DNA of 64,000 bases from an uncultured Bacteroidales bacterium (GTDB lineage Bacteria > Bacteroidota > Bacteroidia > Bacteroidales > WCHB1-69), in assembly GCA_937949745.1 (NCBI GenBank), contig CALECM010000113.1:1-64000 (forward strand), in the 5' to 3' direction. The notes below the pieces were generated by a model that was not told the DNA's origin, searched no databases, and saw only the letters and a list, made by a program, of their open reading frames with translations. The position numbers and the translations under genes were made by a program. Below, piece after piece: positions 28,932-39,637 of this stretch (positions are counted from its first letter, which is position 1; each line of letters starts with the position of its first letter).

Positions 28932-30356
28932 TTAATTATTAAGTTCGGCTTTTACAATCTTATCTTTTATATCCTGGTTAGTCATCCCTTTTTTTTGAGC
29001 AAGTTTCCATGATTTAACAGCTTCTTCCCTGTTGTCAAGAGCCAGATAGGCATCTCCCAGAATATTATAAATATTGGCCAGGAGAGTATTTTCATAAGCA
29101 TACATCGAAGCCTGGTTCAAATAATTGATAGCTTTATCGGGCTGTTTTATCTTCAAAAAAGAGACTCCTATATTATAAAGCATCATGGAATTTGTGGGGA
29201 AAAGTTCGGTGATCTCTTCCGCATTGTTCGCTATGGTCTGATAATCTTTTAACTGTACAAGGGTATATAAATAATCCTCCCACACCTCAAACTGAGTATT
29301 ATCGAGCGAAAGGACTTTTTCCAAAGATATACGGGCTTCCTGATAAGAACCTTTCAGGAGTTGTAAACCGGCTAAAGTACCCCAGGCTTCAATGGATTCA
29401 GGGTGGGCTTCCAGTAATGCCTCTATCAGTTGCCGTGTTTTCTTAATGGATTTTTCCTCCTTGGTTCGATATGCCGCCGAGAAATATTCAGTCAAAAGCG
29501 GTAATTTTTCTTCGATAATAAGGTTGGGACTTCTGAATGCCATTAAGAGGTATTTAAAGCTCTCATCCTGTTTCCCTTTTTCCTGGTAATAATTGGATAA
29601 CGAAAGTTGGGTTAACGGATTGTTTTTATCTATTTGTAGGGCCTTTTCGTAATAAGAATAAGCTTTATCCGGTACGTTATTGGTTAAATAGATGTTTCCG
29701 GCATAATTATAATATTTAACTTCATAAGGATATAATCTGATCAGTTTGTCATACTCTGCCACGGCGCTTTTCACATCGTTTAAATAGAGATAGATATTTT
29801 TTTTGGCATTACTGATCTCGTCATTGACTCCAACAATTCTTTCCAGTCGGTCGTATACTTTGATCACATCCGTGAATTTCTCCTGGTTAAGATAAGATTC
29901 AGCAAGAGAAAAAAGATAAAATTCATTATCAGGTTTTAACTTACTGGCTTCTTCCCATAATTTAGCGGACTGTTTGTGTTCCCCCAAATTATCATACGTT
30001 TTGGCCATTTCGACAAGATACCATTCGTTCTGTTTATCTATCTTTCGTGCTTCTCCAAGGTAATAGGCGGCTCCCGCATAATCACGGTTAGCGCTCCGGA
30101 TTTTGCCAAGCATAAAGAAAGCAGCATCATTCTGAGGATTTTGAGAAATCACCTGGCGGAAATTCCGTTCGGCCGCCGTATAATTGTCAGCGTAAAATTC
30201 ACGCAAACCGTCGGCAAACTGTGCGGATTGCTTGCGGGTATCTTCCGTAATGACGGGCATCTTATTATTTTTCCCGTTTTTTTGTGCATACAACGGACTA
30301 AATAATGACAAAGCCAGCACTATGGATATTATATATTTTATTTTTCTTATCGGCAT
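28932..30356 (-). CDS. TPR-repeat secreted protein
   Basis: A 474-residue protein with a signal peptide (ends PLYAQ) followed by about ten tetratricopeptide repeats from residue 45 to the end. Repeat words include NPQNDAAFFMLGKIRSANRD and NYTAAERNFRQVI. It is probably a periplasmic scaffold for protein-protein contacts. It is co-directional with dut and the flippase upstream; the specific partner is unknown. Confidence 0.85.
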   Translation of the reverse strand: MPIRKIKYIISIVLALSLFSPLYAQKNGKNNKMPVITEDTRKQSAQFADGLREFYADNYTAAERNFRQVISQNPQNDAAFFMLGKIRSANRDYAGAAYYLGEARKIDKQNEWYLVEMAKTYDNLGEHKQSAKLWEEASKLKPDNEFYLFSLAESYLNQEKFTDVIKVYDRLERIVGVNDEISNAKKNIYLYLNDVKSAVAEYDKLIRLYPYEVKYYNYAGNIYLTNNVPDKAYSYYEKALQIDKNNPLTQLSLSNYYQEKGKQDESFKYLLMAFRSPNLIIEEKLPLLTEYFSAAYRTKEEKSIKKTRQLIEALLEAHPESIEAWGTLAGLQLLKGSYQEARISLEKVLSLDNTQFEVWEDYLYTLVQLKDYQTIANNAEEITELFPTNSMMLYNIGVSFLKIKQPDKAINYLNQASMYAYENTLLANIYNILGDAYLALDNREEAVKSWKLAQKKGMTNQDIKDKIVKAELNN

Positions 30357-30426
30357 ATTATCTTTTCCGGTTAGGTGAATTAATTCAACGTGAGAACGTT
30401 TTATTTATTATGGATCGGACAGTTAG

Positions 30427-30876
30427 CTATTTCAATCCGCTGTGGCCGAATCCTCCCGAACCTCTCTCCGTTCCCGATAATTCTATAACCGCTTCCCATT
30501 CTACTTGTTCATATTTGGCCACGATCATCTGAGCGATCCGTTCGCCATCCTGCACTGAAAACGGCTCATCGGAAAGGTTGATGAGAATGACCTTGACTTC
30601 TCCGCGGTAATCCGAATCTATAGTACCCGGGGTGTTGAGAACCGTGATTCCGAATTTTGCGGCCAAACCGCTTCTGGGCCTTACCTGGGCTTCAAAGCCC
30701 GCAGGAAGTTCTATGAAAATCCCGGTAGGAATCAATGCTCTTCCCAAGGGTTCCAATAATACCGGTGCATCAAGATTAGCCCTTAAGTCCATTCCAGCCG
30801 ACTGCGAAGTAGCATATTGGGGTAACGGATGTTTTGAATGATTTACTATTTTACAAATTGCCTTCATTTTATTCAA
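30427..30876 (-). CDS. dut: dUTP diphosphatase
   Basis: A 149-residue trimeric dUTPase that hydrolyses dUTP to dUMP. All five motifs are visible: [39 protein letters not shown] and the C-terminal [11 protein letters not shown] second in-frame ATG at 30867 is a possible start. It lies 16 bases from the flippase gene in the same direction. Confidence 0.96.
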   Translation of the reverse strand: MNKMKAICKIVNHSKHPLPQYATSQSAGMDLRANLDAPVLLEPLGRALIPTGIFIELPAGFEAQVRPRSGLAAKFGITVLNTPGTIDSDYRGEVKVILINLSDEPFSVQDGERIAQMIVAKYEQVEWEAVIELSGTERGSGGFGHSGLK

Positions 30877-30892
30877 TATTTAACATTAATAA

Positions 30893-32368
30893 CTATCTTT
30901 TAATAATAATGCTTATATATTTATGGTCTGCTAAATATACAATAACCACATAGGAAATCAACAAGCAGGTATTTATGATCATTTTTAACGTGAAATTCTC
31001 AACCGGAATTAGCAGGGAGATAAAATAAATCAATACCGCACATAATATATATAAGGTGATTCTTAAGACTTTATAATCGACATGATAATATTTTCGGCCC
31101 AGTAAATAAGACAATACCATCATGATAAAGTAACAGAAAAAGGTAGCCCACGCTGATCCCATATAACCGATCACGGGGATCAGGAGGTAATTTAAAAGTA
31201 AGGTGATCCCTGCACCTATTAATGAAATATAAGCTCCGAAACGTGTTTGGTCGGTTAACTTATACCAGATCGAAAGATTGTAAAATATCCCCAAGAAGAG
31301 ATTAGCCAATAATAAAATCGGTACTACTGCGAGACCTTCACGGTACTGGGGACCCACAAAAAACTGGACAATATCCATATATAACATTATCCCCAGAAAA
31401 ATAAGAGAGCAAACCATCACAAAGATGGACATGATATCCGAGTATGTTTGTTTGGCGTCATGATCTTTGGATTTATTAAAAAAGTAAGGTTCTGCCGCAT
31501 ATTTAAATGCCTGGATAAAGATCGTCATCATAATGGATATCTTATAACAGGCACTATAGATTCCTACCTGCGCCTGGGCAATATCCGGGGGAGAAAGTCT
31601 TCTTAGTAATACCCGGTCCATAGTTTCATTAATGATTCCTGCCAGACTTAATATCAGCAACGGAAAACCGTAGATCATCATTTTCTTCCATAGGGAGAAA
31701 TCGAAAGATATCTTTACTTTAAACAGTTCGGGGAACAACAATATAAGCGTAACGATACTGGCGATAAGATTGGCTATAAAAATATATCCCACTCCTATGG
31801 CAGGATTATAGACCGCGGAAACAAATCCGGTTGCAATATTTTCTTTGAGCAGATATGGACATAAAAGAAGGAAAAAGAGGTTCAGCAGTACATTGACTAT
31901 GATATTGGTAATTTTTATAGCCGCAAATCTTACAGGGCGCAATTGTAAACGAAGTGAAGCGAAAAAGATGGAAGTGAAAGCGTCGATCCCGATGATGATC
32001 CCGAGCCATACCACATATTCCGGATGATCCGGATACTGGAGCCAGTTGGCGATATTTTGGGCAAATCCCGTCGTTAATAAAATAAAAATAAGTGAGGTGG
32101 TAAAAAGGGAAATGACTACCGTAGGAAATGTTTTCTGCTTGTAGATCTCATTCTGGGAAAAACGGAAAAAAGCAGTTTCCATCCCATATGTCAGGATCAC
32201 GATAAAGAGGCTGACCCAGGCATAAAGTTCCCCTACCACTCCATATTGGGCCGGTTCCTGGAAAACATAGGTTTGAAGAGGAACTAAAAGGTAGTTCAAT
32301 AAACGGCTTAATATCGTTGAAACGCCGTAGATTGCTGTTTGCCCCGCGAGATCTTTTATATTAGCCAA
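30893..32368 (-). CDS. Polysaccharide-type flippase (MATE/MVF superfamily)
   Basis: A 491-residue integral membrane protein with about 14 hydrophobic segments. The N-terminus DLAGQTAIYGVSTILSRLLN is typical of Wzx-like lipid-linked oligosaccharide flippases. It probably translocates a lipid-linked sugar across the inner membrane; no glycosyltransferase cluster surrounds it, so the substrate is open. Confidence 0.88.
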   Translation of the reverse strand: MANIKDLAGQTAIYGVSTILSRLLNYLLVPLQTYVFQEPAQYGVVGELYAWVSLFIVILTYGMETAFFRFSQNEIYKQKTFPTVVISLFTTSLIFILLTTGFAQNIANWLQYPDHPEYVVWLGIIIGIDAFTSIFFASLRLQLRPVRFAAIKITNIIVNVLLNLFFLLLCPYLLKENIATGFVSAVYNPAIGVGYIFIANLIASIVTLILLFPELFKVKISFDFSLWKKMMIYGFPLLILSLAGIINETMDRVLLRRLSPPDIAQAQVGIYSACYKISIMMTIFIQAFKYAAEPYFFNKSKDHDAKQTYSDIMSIFVMVCSLIFLGIMLYMDIVQFFVGPQYREGLAVVPILLLANLFLGIFYNLSIWYKLTDQTRFGAYISLIGAGITLLLNYLLIPVIGYMGSAWATFFCYFIMMVLSYLLGRKYYHVDYKVLRITLYILCAVLIYFISLLIPVENFTLKMIINTCLLISYVVIVYLADHKYISIIIKR

Positions 32369-32434
32369 CGTATATATTATTAAACTTGCAAAGCTACAAA
32401 AATATTCCTTCTGCTAAACTAATACTAATTTCCT

Positions 32435-33574
32435 TTAGGTATTCTTTTTTGTTCCCTGGTAAAGGTCGAATTTCAAATATTTACATTCGAGTTGTCCATT
32501 GTATAAGGTCGTTTTTCCGGATGGGTGCAACCCTATGGATTTCAAAGCATTTTTATCCGAACTGATAATATAAGCCGTGCATCCGGAATAATTTTTTTTC
32601 AAAGTATCTCCTATCTGACTGTATAGCGCATCAAGGTCTTCTACTTCCAATCTTTCCCCGTAAGGGGGGTTGGTAATGATAAACGAAGGAATGCGTTTGG
32701 GACGGGTATATTGAAAATCCTTTCTTTCCAGATAAATGAAATCCTGTAAGCAAGCTTCTTCCACATTCCGGACTGCCATACCCAAATGACGCGACGAAAT
32801 ATCGTAACCGTAAAGATTGATATCAATATCATCCTTTATATCTGCGCTTTGTGTGGTTTGTTCCCATAAATTGCGGTCGAAATTGAGCCATGTGAAAAAA
32901 CCGAAATGTTTCCGGTAAAAAGCTGCGGGAATATTCAGCGCACGCATTGCCGCTTCAATGAGTATAGTACCTGAGCCGCACATGAAATCAATGAAATCGG
33001 ATTTCGCATCCCAGCCGCTTAACTCGATCATGGCAGCCGCCACTACTTCGTTGATCGGGGCCGGATGATTGCTTATTTTATAACCTCTCTTATGAAGGGA
33101 CTCTCCGCTGCTATCGAGGAATACCGTCGCTTCATTACGGTTGATATGGAGATGGAAACTTACGTCAGGTTCATCTTTGTTTACGGAAGGGCGCTTGCCC
33201 GTATTTTCACGGAAACGGTCGCAAATGGCATCTTTCGCCAATACCGAAGCATACAGAGGCGTTTGGAAAATACTTTCATTAATGGTGGCGCTTATCGCCA
33301 GGGTTCCTTCTTCCGTAAGAAATTTTTCTGTTTTTATTTTATAAATTTCATTATAATATTGTTCTTTATTTTCAAATGTGAAAGCGGATATCTGCCATAA
33401 TACCCTTAAAGCCGTACGACAAAAATAATTAACTTTATATAATAATAACATATCTCCTTCGAAGCTTACCGCCCGGTTAAGGAGAATACAATTTTCCGCG
33501 CCCAATTTTATTAATTCATTCAATAATATATTCTCAATTCCCGGATATGTTTTTGCAATAAATGATTCTTTCAT
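32435..33574 (-). CDS. RlmL/RlmK-like 23S rRNA guanine-N2 methyltransferase
   Basis: A 379-residue protein with an N-terminal ferredoxin-like/THUMP region (residues 1-150) and a Rossmann methylase with DFMCGSGTILIEAA and the catalytic NPPYGERLE. It matches the family of RlmL N-terminal halves, which methylate G2445 of 23S rRNA. The start at 33574 (MKESFIAKTYPGIENILL) is chosen over one 57 bases upstream because the extension does not fit the family. Confidence 0.88.
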   Translation of the reverse strand: MKESFIAKTYPGIENILLNELIKLGAENCILLNRAVSFEGDMLLLYKVNYFCRTALRVLWQISAFTFENKEQYYNEIYKIKTEKFLTEEGTLAISATINESIFQTPLYASVLAKDAICDRFRENTGKRPSVNKDEPDVSFHLHINRNEATVFLDSSGESLHKRGYKISNHPAPINEVVAAAMIELSGWDAKSDFIDFMCGSGTILIEAAMRALNIPAAFYRKHFGFFTWLNFDRNLWEQTTQSADIKDDIDINLYGYDISSRHLGMAVRNVEEACLQDFIYLERKDFQYTRPKRIPSFIITNPPYGERLEVEDLDALYSQIGDTLKKNYSGCTAYIISSDKNALKSIGLHPSGKTTLYNGQLECKYLKFDLYQGTKKNT

Positions 33575-33903
33575 AGTATATTTAGCTTCAAATTTCAATT
33601 CTTCCAATAAATGCAATAAAAGACCGAACAAAAATAATGAATTAAATTCAATTTTTACGGAATAAATTTATTTTAAAATTGGATAAAAAATATTTGAGTA
33701 TATTTTAACTTTATAAAAATCAATAAGTTAAAAGGTAAAGTAAAAATCTTTTATAAAAAACATAAAAAAAGAAATTTTTTGTTATATTTGCACATCAAAA
33801 AAATAATCTAAAAACAATTAAAATTCAAAATTAACGTTTAAGATACTGTTAAAGGGTTATTTTCGAGAAAAAAAACTAATTTTTTAAAAGGAGATATTAA
33901 ACT
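33575..33903 (+). promoter_or_regulatory. Leader region of the RprY-like regulator, with -7 box at 33783-33790
   Basis: These 329 bases hold no gene on either strand. They are very AT-rich. TATATTTG at 33783-33790 fits TAnnTTTG and would give a 5' leader of about 105 bases before the ATG at 33904. No riboswitch fold is obvious. Confidence 0.5.
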
Positions 33904-34680
33904 ATGAAAAATTCAAAAGGGAAAATTATGCTCGTCGAAGACAGTAGCAATCTTCGATATGTGCTTAGAGATTATTTCGAAATCCTTGATTATGAGGTGA
34001 TTGACTTCGGTGATACCGAAAGTGCATTGAAAGCTTTTAATTCAGGTCAATTTGATATATGTCTCTTGGACGTTATGATGCCGGAAAAAGACGGCTTTAC
34101 TTTAATGCAGGAAATCAGGAAACTGGATCCTGACGTACCGGTAATTTTCTTAACTGCTAAATCAAGCAAAGAAGACCGGATCAAAGGATTTAAACTGGGA
34201 TGTGATGATTACATCACCAAACCGTTCAGTACGGAAGAATTAGCCCTTCGTATCGAAGCGATTCTCAGACGTACCAAACGTAACCGTAAAGAAACCAAAA
34301 CTCTTTATGAGGAAAGAATTTATAAATTCGGTGATTTTATTTTCAATTACAGTGCCATGCAATTGATACATCCAACCATCACCAGGACTTTAACCAGAAA
34401 AGAAGCAGAACTACTTAAACTCTTATGTGAGCACCAGAATAAATTATTACCACGCGGTGTCATCCTGAAAGAAATATGGGGAGATGAAGATTATTCAGTG
34501 GGAAGAAGTATGGATGTATTCCTCACGAAACTCCGTTCTTATATCAACATTGAAAAAATTAACAAAGAACATCTGAATCCCAATGGCGGCCGCCGGGAAA
34601 AATACAAACCGGGCTATGAACCCAAAGTGGAAATATGTAATGTTCACGGAACAGGATTCATATTAAAAGTTAGAAATTAA
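33904..34680 (+). CDS. rprY: RprY-like OmpR-family response regulator
   Basis: A 258-residue response regulator. The receiver domain (residues 8-122) has the acidic pair ED, phosphoacceptor Asp in CLLDVMMPEKDGF, Thr in FLTAKSS and Lys in YITKPFS. The C-terminal winged helix (about 140-255) has TRTLTRKEAELLKLLCEH and SMDVFLTKLRSY. The C-terminal half contains an insertion (GGRREKYKPGYEPKVE) also seen in Bacteroides RprY. No histidine kinase gene is adjacent, as for RprX/RprY encoded elsewhere. Terminator and long leader make it monocistronic. Confidence 0.88.
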   Translation: MKNSKGKIMLVEDSSNLRYVLRDYFEILDYEVIDFGDTESALKAFNSGQFDICLLDVMMPEKDGFTLMQEIRKLDPDVPVIFLTAKSSKEDRIKGFKLGCDDYITKPFSTEELALRIEAILRRTKRNRKETKTLYEERIYKFGDFIFNYSAMQLIHPTITRTLTRKEAELLKLLCEHQNKLLPRGVILKEIWGDEDYSVGRSMDVFLTKLRSYINIEKINKEHLNPNGGRREKYKPGYEPKVEICNVHGTGFILKVRN

Positions 34681-34684
34681 AAAC

Positions 34685-34714
34685 AAGAACTTGCCGACAG
34701 GCAAGTTCTTTTTT
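34685..34714 (+). terminator. Strong intrinsic terminator after rprY
   Basis: AAGAACTTGCC, loop GACA, GGCAAGTTCTT forms a perfect 11-bp stem followed by T4-T6, 5 bases after the rprY stop codon. Confidence 0.95.
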
Positions 34715-34721
34715 ACCTTTG
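34714..34721 (+). promoter_or_regulatory. -7 promoter box of the pyrF-pyrK-pyrD operon
   Basis: TACCTTTG fits TAnnTTTG. It abuts the preceding terminator and lies 17 bases before the pyrF ATG at 34739. Confidence 0.6.
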
Positions 34722-34738
34722 CCGAAAAATATTTAAGT

Positions 34739-35608
34739 ATGATCATAGACAAACTTTTTAGCCAAGTAGCTGATAAAGGGAATGTTTGTTTGGGCCTGGA
34801 TACTGATTACCAGTATTTGCCTGCGGATTTTGCCGCCCAATATTCCGGTATTGGTGAAGGCCTCTTCGCTTTTAACAAAAAGATCATTGACGCGACCCAG
34901 GATATTGTAGCATGTTATAAAGTTCAGATAGCCTATTACGAGGCTTATGGTCTGGAAGGCATGGAAGCCTATAAAAAAACACTGGCTTATCTCAGGGATA
35001 CCCGTAACCTGATCATCGCGGACGTGAAACGGGGTGATATTGCCAAAACTGCTGAAATGTATGCCAAAGCTCATTTTTCAGGCGATTTTGAAAGTGATTT
35101 TATGACGATCAATCCTTATATGGGGCTCGATAGTATTACGCCTTATCTCCCCTATCTAAAAGATCAGCATAAAGGTCTTTTCGTATTGGTCAGGACATCC
35201 AATGAAGGCGCGAAAGATTTCGAATATCTGGAAGTGGGAAATGATAAACGGCTTTATAACGTCGTGGGTGAGAAAATTAATGAACTGGGAAAAGAATATA
35301 TGGGAAAATGCGGCTTTTCCTCTATCGGCGGCGTGATGGGCTGTACCCACGCCGATGAAGCCAGGGAAGTTCGCCGTACATTGGACAGTACTTTTTTCTT
35401 AATACCGGGATATGGCGCCCAGGGAGGTAAAGCCGAAGACATTGCCCTATATCTCCGCGATGGAAATGGCGGAGTTGTAAACGCTTCCCGCTCTATTCTG
35501 CTGGCTTATAAAAAAGAAGAGAACGGTACCGGTGATTTTGCGGCTGCTTCCCGCAAAGAAGCATTGCGTATGCGGGATGAGATCAGGAATGCTGTACAAC
35601 ATCAATAA
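34739..35608 (+). CDS. pyrF: PyrF, orotidine-5'-phosphate decarboxylase (type 2)
   Basis: A 289-residue enzyme that converts OMP to UMP. The catalytic Lys-Asp network lies in LIIADVKRGDIAKTA, and PYMGLDSITPYL and FLIPGYGAQGG are typical of the long family-2 form. The start at 34739 is chosen because the in-frame codons upstream run through the promoter box and the rprY terminator. First gene of the operon. Confidence 0.95.
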   Translation: MIIDKLFSQVADKGNVCLGLDTDYQYLPADFAAQYSGIGEGLFAFNKKIIDATQDIVACYKVQIAYYEAYGLEGMEAYKKTLAYLRDTRNLIIADVKRGDIAKTAEMYAKAHFSGDFESDFMTINPYMGLDSITPYLPYLKDQHKGLFVLVRTSNEGAKDFEYLEVGNDKRLYNVVGEKINELGKEYMGKCGFSSIGGVMGCTHADEAREVRRTLDSTFFLIPGYGAQGGKAEDIALYLRDGNGGVVNASRSILLAYKKEENGTGDFAAASRKEALRMRDEIRNAVQHQ

Positions 35609-35623
35609 ATTATCTTAATTTTC

Positions 35624-36361
35624 ATGGAGTATTTTTCAAGTAAGGTAATCAGGCAGGAGAAATCAGCCCCTGGCATTTTTTCAATTGAGATCACTGCCCC
35701 GGGACAAACGGTTAATCCGGGACAATTCTATATGTTAAAATCATGGCAGGATAATTTGCCCCTGATGCGACCGATCAGTGTTTATAAATATGAAAACGAA
35801 GTCCTCACATTTCTTTATAAAGTAGTGGGTAAAGGAACGGAAGCGTTGTCGTTGCTTAAAAAGGGTAATACGATCGAATTGCTTGGACCTTTGGGTAATG
35901 GTTTTCCCTGTGACGATATTCACGGAAAGATCGCTTTGGTTGCGGGAGGAGTCGGAATCCCCCCGATGTATGAAACGGCCAAAAAACTTTTTACGGCGGG
36001 AAATACGGTAGATCTCTACCTGGGTTACAAGGATTCCTTATTTTGTTACGAAGATTTTGAAGATGTGTGCCACCGTATATTTATCGCCTGCGAATCAGGT
36101 CTGGAAGGATATAAGGGATTTGTCACCGATTTAATAGAATATGAACATTACGACGCCGTTTTGACATGCGGACCGGAAGCCATGATGTTTAAAATAAGGG
36201 AAAAATGCCTTGAATTAAAAATTCCCGTCTGGCTTTCTATGGAACGCAGAATGGGTTGCGGGATCGGAGCCTGCCTGGTTTGTTCCTGCCAAACGGAAAA
36301 AGGAATGGAGAGAACGTGCAAAGATGGTCCCGTTTTCAATGGACTTGCCCTGAAAGTGTAA
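35624..36361 (+). CDS. pyrK: PyrK, dihydroorotate dehydrogenase electron-transfer subunit
   Basis: A 245-residue FAD and [2Fe-2S] protein that passes electrons from PyrD to NAD+. It has an N-terminal FAD domain ([20 protein letters not shown]), a nucleotide domain ([18 protein letters not shown]) and the C-terminal cluster cysteines in [14 protein letters not shown] plus a later Cys. It sits 15 bases after pyrF and 7 before pyrD. Confidence 0.95.
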   Translation: MEYFSSKVIRQEKSAPGIFSIEITAPGQTVNPGQFYMLKSWQDNLPLMRPISVYKYENEVLTFLYKVVGKGTEALSLLKKGNTIELLGPLGNGFPCDDIHGKIALVAGGVGIPPMYETAKKLFTAGNTVDLYLGYKDSLFCYEDFEDVCHRIFIACESGLEGYKGFVTDLIEYEHYDAVLTCGPEAMMFKIREKCLELKIPVWLSMERRMGCGIGACLVCSCQTEKGMERTCKDGPVFNGLALKV

Positions 36362-36368
36362 TTATATA

Positions 36369-37289
36369 ATGGATAATAATATGTCGCAAAATATTTTAGC
36401 TACTACGATCAACGGAGTCAATTTTAAAAATCCCGTGATCGCGGCTTCCGGTACTTTTGGATTTGGCAGGGAGTATCATCAACTCTATGATGTGGGTATT
36501 CTCGGGGGTATCAGTTCTAAAGGTTTAACCCTGAATCAACGTGACGGAAATCCGGGTATCCGTATTTATGAAACCGCCAGTGGCATCATGAATAGTGTCG
36601 GATTACAAAATCCGGGTGTTAAAACTTTTATCAGGGATGAATTACCCTGGATGGAGAGACTGGATACCGTTATCCTGGCTAATCTCGGTGGTAACACCCT
36701 GGAGGATTATCTGGAAGGAATTACTTTGTTAAATGATACGGCTGTAGATTTTATCGAATTGAATATTTCCTGTCCGAATGTAAAAAGCGGCGGCATGGCA
36801 TTCGGAATTAAAGCAGATGTGGCTTACCAGACCGTTAAGGAGGCCAAAAATATAGCCCGAAAACCCCTTATGGTTAAACTTTCACCCAATGCCGAAAATA
36901 TAGTGGAAATGGCTGTGGCATGTGAAAATGCCGGTGCGGATTCACTTTCCCTGGTCAATACATTCAAGGGAATGGCTATAGATATCCGGAGACGAAAACC
37001 TGTTTTTGACAATATCTATGCGGGATTATCCGGAGCGGCTATAAAACCTATTGCTTTGAGAATGGTGCATGAAATATGCCGGGAAGTTAAAATACCCGTT
37101 ATCGGAATGGGAGGCATTTATACGGTTGAAGATATTATAGAATTCATCATGGCCGGCGCTTCAGCGGTACAGATCGGAACGGCCCACTTTTCCCATCCTT
37201 TGATCGGAAAAGAGATTGTGGAGGGGCTTGAAACTTTTCTGAATAAGGAAGGTATTACCCACATAGATGAAATCCGTGGAATTATCTAA
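36369..37289 (+). CDS. pyrD: PyrD, dihydroorotate dehydrogenase (class 1B)
   Basis: A 306-residue FMN enzyme. It shows [22 protein letters not shown], the catalytic-Cys segment [25 protein letters not shown] and [10 protein letters not shown]. The adjacent pyrK makes it the NAD-dependent class 1B type. The start may be the ATG at 36369 or the one at 36381. Its stop overlaps the convergent lipoprotein gene by 4 bases. Confidence 0.95.
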   Translation: MDNNMSQNILATTINGVNFKNPVIAASGTFGFGREYHQLYDVGILGGISSKGLTLNQRDGNPGIRIYETASGIMNSVGLQNPGVKTFIRDELPWMERLDTVILANLGGNTLEDYLEGITLLNDTAVDFIELNISCPNVKSGGMAFGIKADVAYQTVKEAKNIARKPLMVKLSPNAENIVEMAVACENAGADSLSLVNTFKGMAIDIRRRKPVFDNIYAGLSGAAIKPIALRMVHEICREVKIPVIGMGGIYTVEDIIEFIMAGASAVQIGTAHFSHPLIGKEIVEGLETFLNKEGITHIDEIRGII

Positions 37290-38308
37290 TTGGGCTGATA
37301 TTCGTGATATTTCCTGAATCCTAAATGCTTCGTATATTGTCCGTTGACCAAAGAATCCTGGCTTCTGGAGTTGATCGTGTATGATCGGTTAACTTTGTTC
37401 CGGGAAGAAAAAATTCCGTAATTGGTGCCGTCCTGAGGCATAAAATTAGTATGTTCAATACCATTTTCGTTTATTGAAGTGGATCCGGGGTTATTAAGGT
37501 CCACGTAAATGCTGTAATTTTTATCCGCACACCATATTTCATATTCTATACACGATAATCCGTCCGGATAACGGGTAACTGAATTATCGGGCTTTAAAGT
37601 ATTGGCGATAGTATTATATATCGTATTTATGCGGTATCCCATTTTAAATTCTGATGTAGACGTCACATTGGTATTTCCTACGTGACGGCTTATTACGCCT
37701 CTTTTAACGATTTCATTGGTGGATTTACTCACTTCTATATAATGAAAATGCTGGTAAATTTCGCAACTGTAAGCATTGGAAGGAACCCTGAATGATATGG
37801 TACTGGCTCCTCCGAACGTCAGATTGAGTTCTATACCGGGCATAGGGGTATAAATTTGTATATCTCCCACTAAAGGCGTGGTGGCATAAGTCTCTTTGCC
37901 TGTATATTTATTCGTAATAATTAATTTATAAACCGCCTGCGGATTTAATGTGGCGGAAGTATAATAAAGGATTTGTTTCGGATAAGCGAAATCTCCCGGT
38001 TCCCTGGGAACTGAGGTCGTGGTATCCAACGGGATTGTCCGGACAAGACTATTGTTAAGATATTCCTCCATTTTAACTTCGATACTGTCACAATAAGTTG
38101 TGTTCTCCAGTTCGGAAGCCGCCACGAAAGCGTTGTCTTCGGTCAGGAAGCCTTTATATATCTTGATATAATGATTATCGTCATTAAAGTTTAGTATACC
38201 GTAAGAAATGGTAATATCCTGATATTTATCGTTAATATCAAATTCCGGGTTACAACCCGAAAAGGCTAAAATTAATAAAGCGAATAATAAAATGATAGGT
38301 TTATTCAT
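37286..38308 (-). CDS. Lipoprotein of unknown function, distantly DUF4249-like
   Basis: A 340-residue lipoprotein with lipobox LAFSGC at residues 14-19. The body ([20 protein letters not shown]) has beta-sandwich character and recalls the DUF4249-type architecture, but the match is weak. It follows the beta-barrel gene at 38335 by 26 bases in the same direction, so the two may form an outer-membrane pair. Confidence 0.65.
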   Translation of the reverse strand: MNKPIILLFALLILAFSGCNPEFDINDKYQDITISYGILNFNDDNHYIKIYKGFLTEDNAFVAASELENTTYCDSIEVKMEEYLNNSLVRTIPLDTTTSVPREPGDFAYPKQILYYTSATLNPQAVYKLIITNKYTGKETYATTPLVGDIQIYTPMPGIELNLTFGGASTISFRVPSNAYSCEIYQHFHYIEVSKSTNEIVKRGVISRHVGNTNVTSTSEFKMGYRINTIYNTIANTLKPDNSVTRYPDGLSCIEYEIWCADKNYSIYVDLNNPGSTSINENGIEHTNFMPQDGTNYGIFSSRNKVNRSYTINSRSQDSLVNGQYTKHLGFRKYHEYQPN

Positions 38309-38334
38309 ATGATTGGATAATGTTCAATACTTAA

Positions 38335-39087
38335 TTAGTAGCGGCTGATGTCCCGTACCCATTTGGGGCCGACCCTCTCTCCTCTGCGGTTGACTTTGTC
38401 ATTTTCCCGGAATTTTTCATTGAAAGAATAGACCAGACGTAATGTAAGCATATGGTTGTATTGCTTCCTGACTAAAGTTTCACCGGTATTATAATAAAAT
38501 GTCCGGGTTCTTATGGGCACAAAAGTATATTGATATCTGAAATTGAGTTTCAGTCCTTTATATAACCTGAATTTAACATCTGCCAGCACACTCCAGTCGC
38601 TGGTCTTATAAATTTTATGAGATTGCATATTCGTATTCAGCCGGTAACCGTTCTCTATTTCTTTGATATTGACCAATCTTCCCCAGGCAAAACCTGCGCC
38701 GAAGGACCAGCCTGTTTTCGGATCCTCGTAATGAACGACAACGGGAACCTCTACATAATCCAGTACTAATTTATATTTGATTTTACGGTTATAGGGAAAT
38801 CGGTCATCCACATTGGCAGGTTTTTTCATACTGTCGACCAATGAGCGCCTGTAAGAACCTTTCTGGGTATAAAGTAATTCGATAGTTCCAAACCAGGTCT
38901 GTTTTTCATTAAACGCAAATGTAACCGAACCTCCGCCGTTGATACCGAATTTATGGAAACCGTAAACGTTATCGCCATCCACCTGTGTGGCATTCATCCC
39001 TAAAATGGCTGAACCTACAAATCGTTGCGAATAGGCGGCGGATAAAGTAAAGAAAGTGAAAACCAGTAATAGTTGTAAATATCTCAT
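38335..39087 (-). CDS. PorT-like outer-membrane beta-barrel protein
   Basis: A 250-residue protein with signal peptide (ends SAAYSQ) and an eight-strand-type barrel pattern: alternating aromatic strands such as IELLYTQKGSYRRS and LKLNFRYQYTFVPIRTRTFY. It resembles the PorT family of outer-membrane beta-barrel proteins. Whether it has the T9SS assembly role of true PorT cannot be decided; the C-terminus RGERVGPKWVRDISRY is basic rather than barrel-like. Confidence 0.7.
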   Translation of the reverse strand: MRYLQLLLVFTFFTLSAAYSQRFVGSAILGMNATQVDGDNVYGFHKFGINGGGSVTFAFNEKQTWFGTIELLYTQKGSYRRSLVDSMKKPANVDDRFPYNRKIKYKLVLDYVEVPVVVHYEDPKTGWSFGAGFAWGRLVNIKEIENGYRLNTNMQSHKIYKTSDWSVLADVKFRLYKGLKLNFRYQYTFVPIRTRTFYYNTGETLVRKQYNHMLTLRLVYSFNEKFRENDKVNRRGERVGPKWVRDISRY

Positions 39088-39120
39088 CGTGTTTTAAAAA
39101 TACAAAAGTACAGTAAAAAA

Positions 39121-39576
39121 TTATCCATTTTCCCTTTTTTTCTCAAAAAATTCCTTTAATATGGACATACATTCATTTTCCAGTACGCCTTTCCTGACTT
39201 TGGTTTTAGGGTGCAGTATATCGGCTGGTATCGTGGTATATCCTTTCTTTGGATCCGGGGCGCCATAGACCAAACGTCCGGTCTGAGCCCACGCGATGGC
39301 ACCCGCACACATAAGGCACGGTTCCAAGGTGACATAAATGGTACAATCTTTCAGGTATTTGGCTCCCAGATAATTCTCGGCCGCCGTTATGGCCTGCATC
39401 TCCGCATGTGCCGTCACATCATTCAAGGTTTGGGTAAGGTTGTAACCGCGGGCGATAATCGCTTCTTCCATTACGATCACCGCGCCCACCGGGATTTCAT
39501 CCTGGGCGAAAGCATTTTCTGCTTCATTCAGGGCCTGCCTCATGTAATACTCATCAGAATTTTTTTCAAGTTCCAT
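39121..39576 (-). CDS. tadA: TadA, tRNA adenosine deaminase
   Basis: A 151-residue zinc deaminase that makes inosine at the wobble position of tRNA-Arg. The zinc ligands are in HAEMQAI and PCLMCAGAI, with the catalytic Glu in the first. The C-terminal region is normal. Identity as TadA rather than guanine deaminase rests on overall resemblance. Confidence 0.93.
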   Translation of the reverse strand: MELEKNSDEYYMRQALNEAENAFAQDEIPVGAVIVMEEAIIARGYNLTQTLNDVTAHAEMQAITAAENYLGAKYLKDCTIYVTLEPCLMCAGAIAWAQTGRLVYGAPDPKKGYTTIPADILHPKTKVRKGVLENECMSILKEFFEKKRENG

Positions 39577-39637
39577 CTATCGGGAATATCATTTATAAAA
39601 CACGCCAGCCATTCATTTATTGTAACCAACCGGATTA

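Noticed and set aside
30376..30387. Perfect palindrome TGAATTAATTCA between dut and the TPR gene
   Set aside because: Short and AT-rich in an AT-rich gap; chance occurrence is likely and no regulator is nearby.
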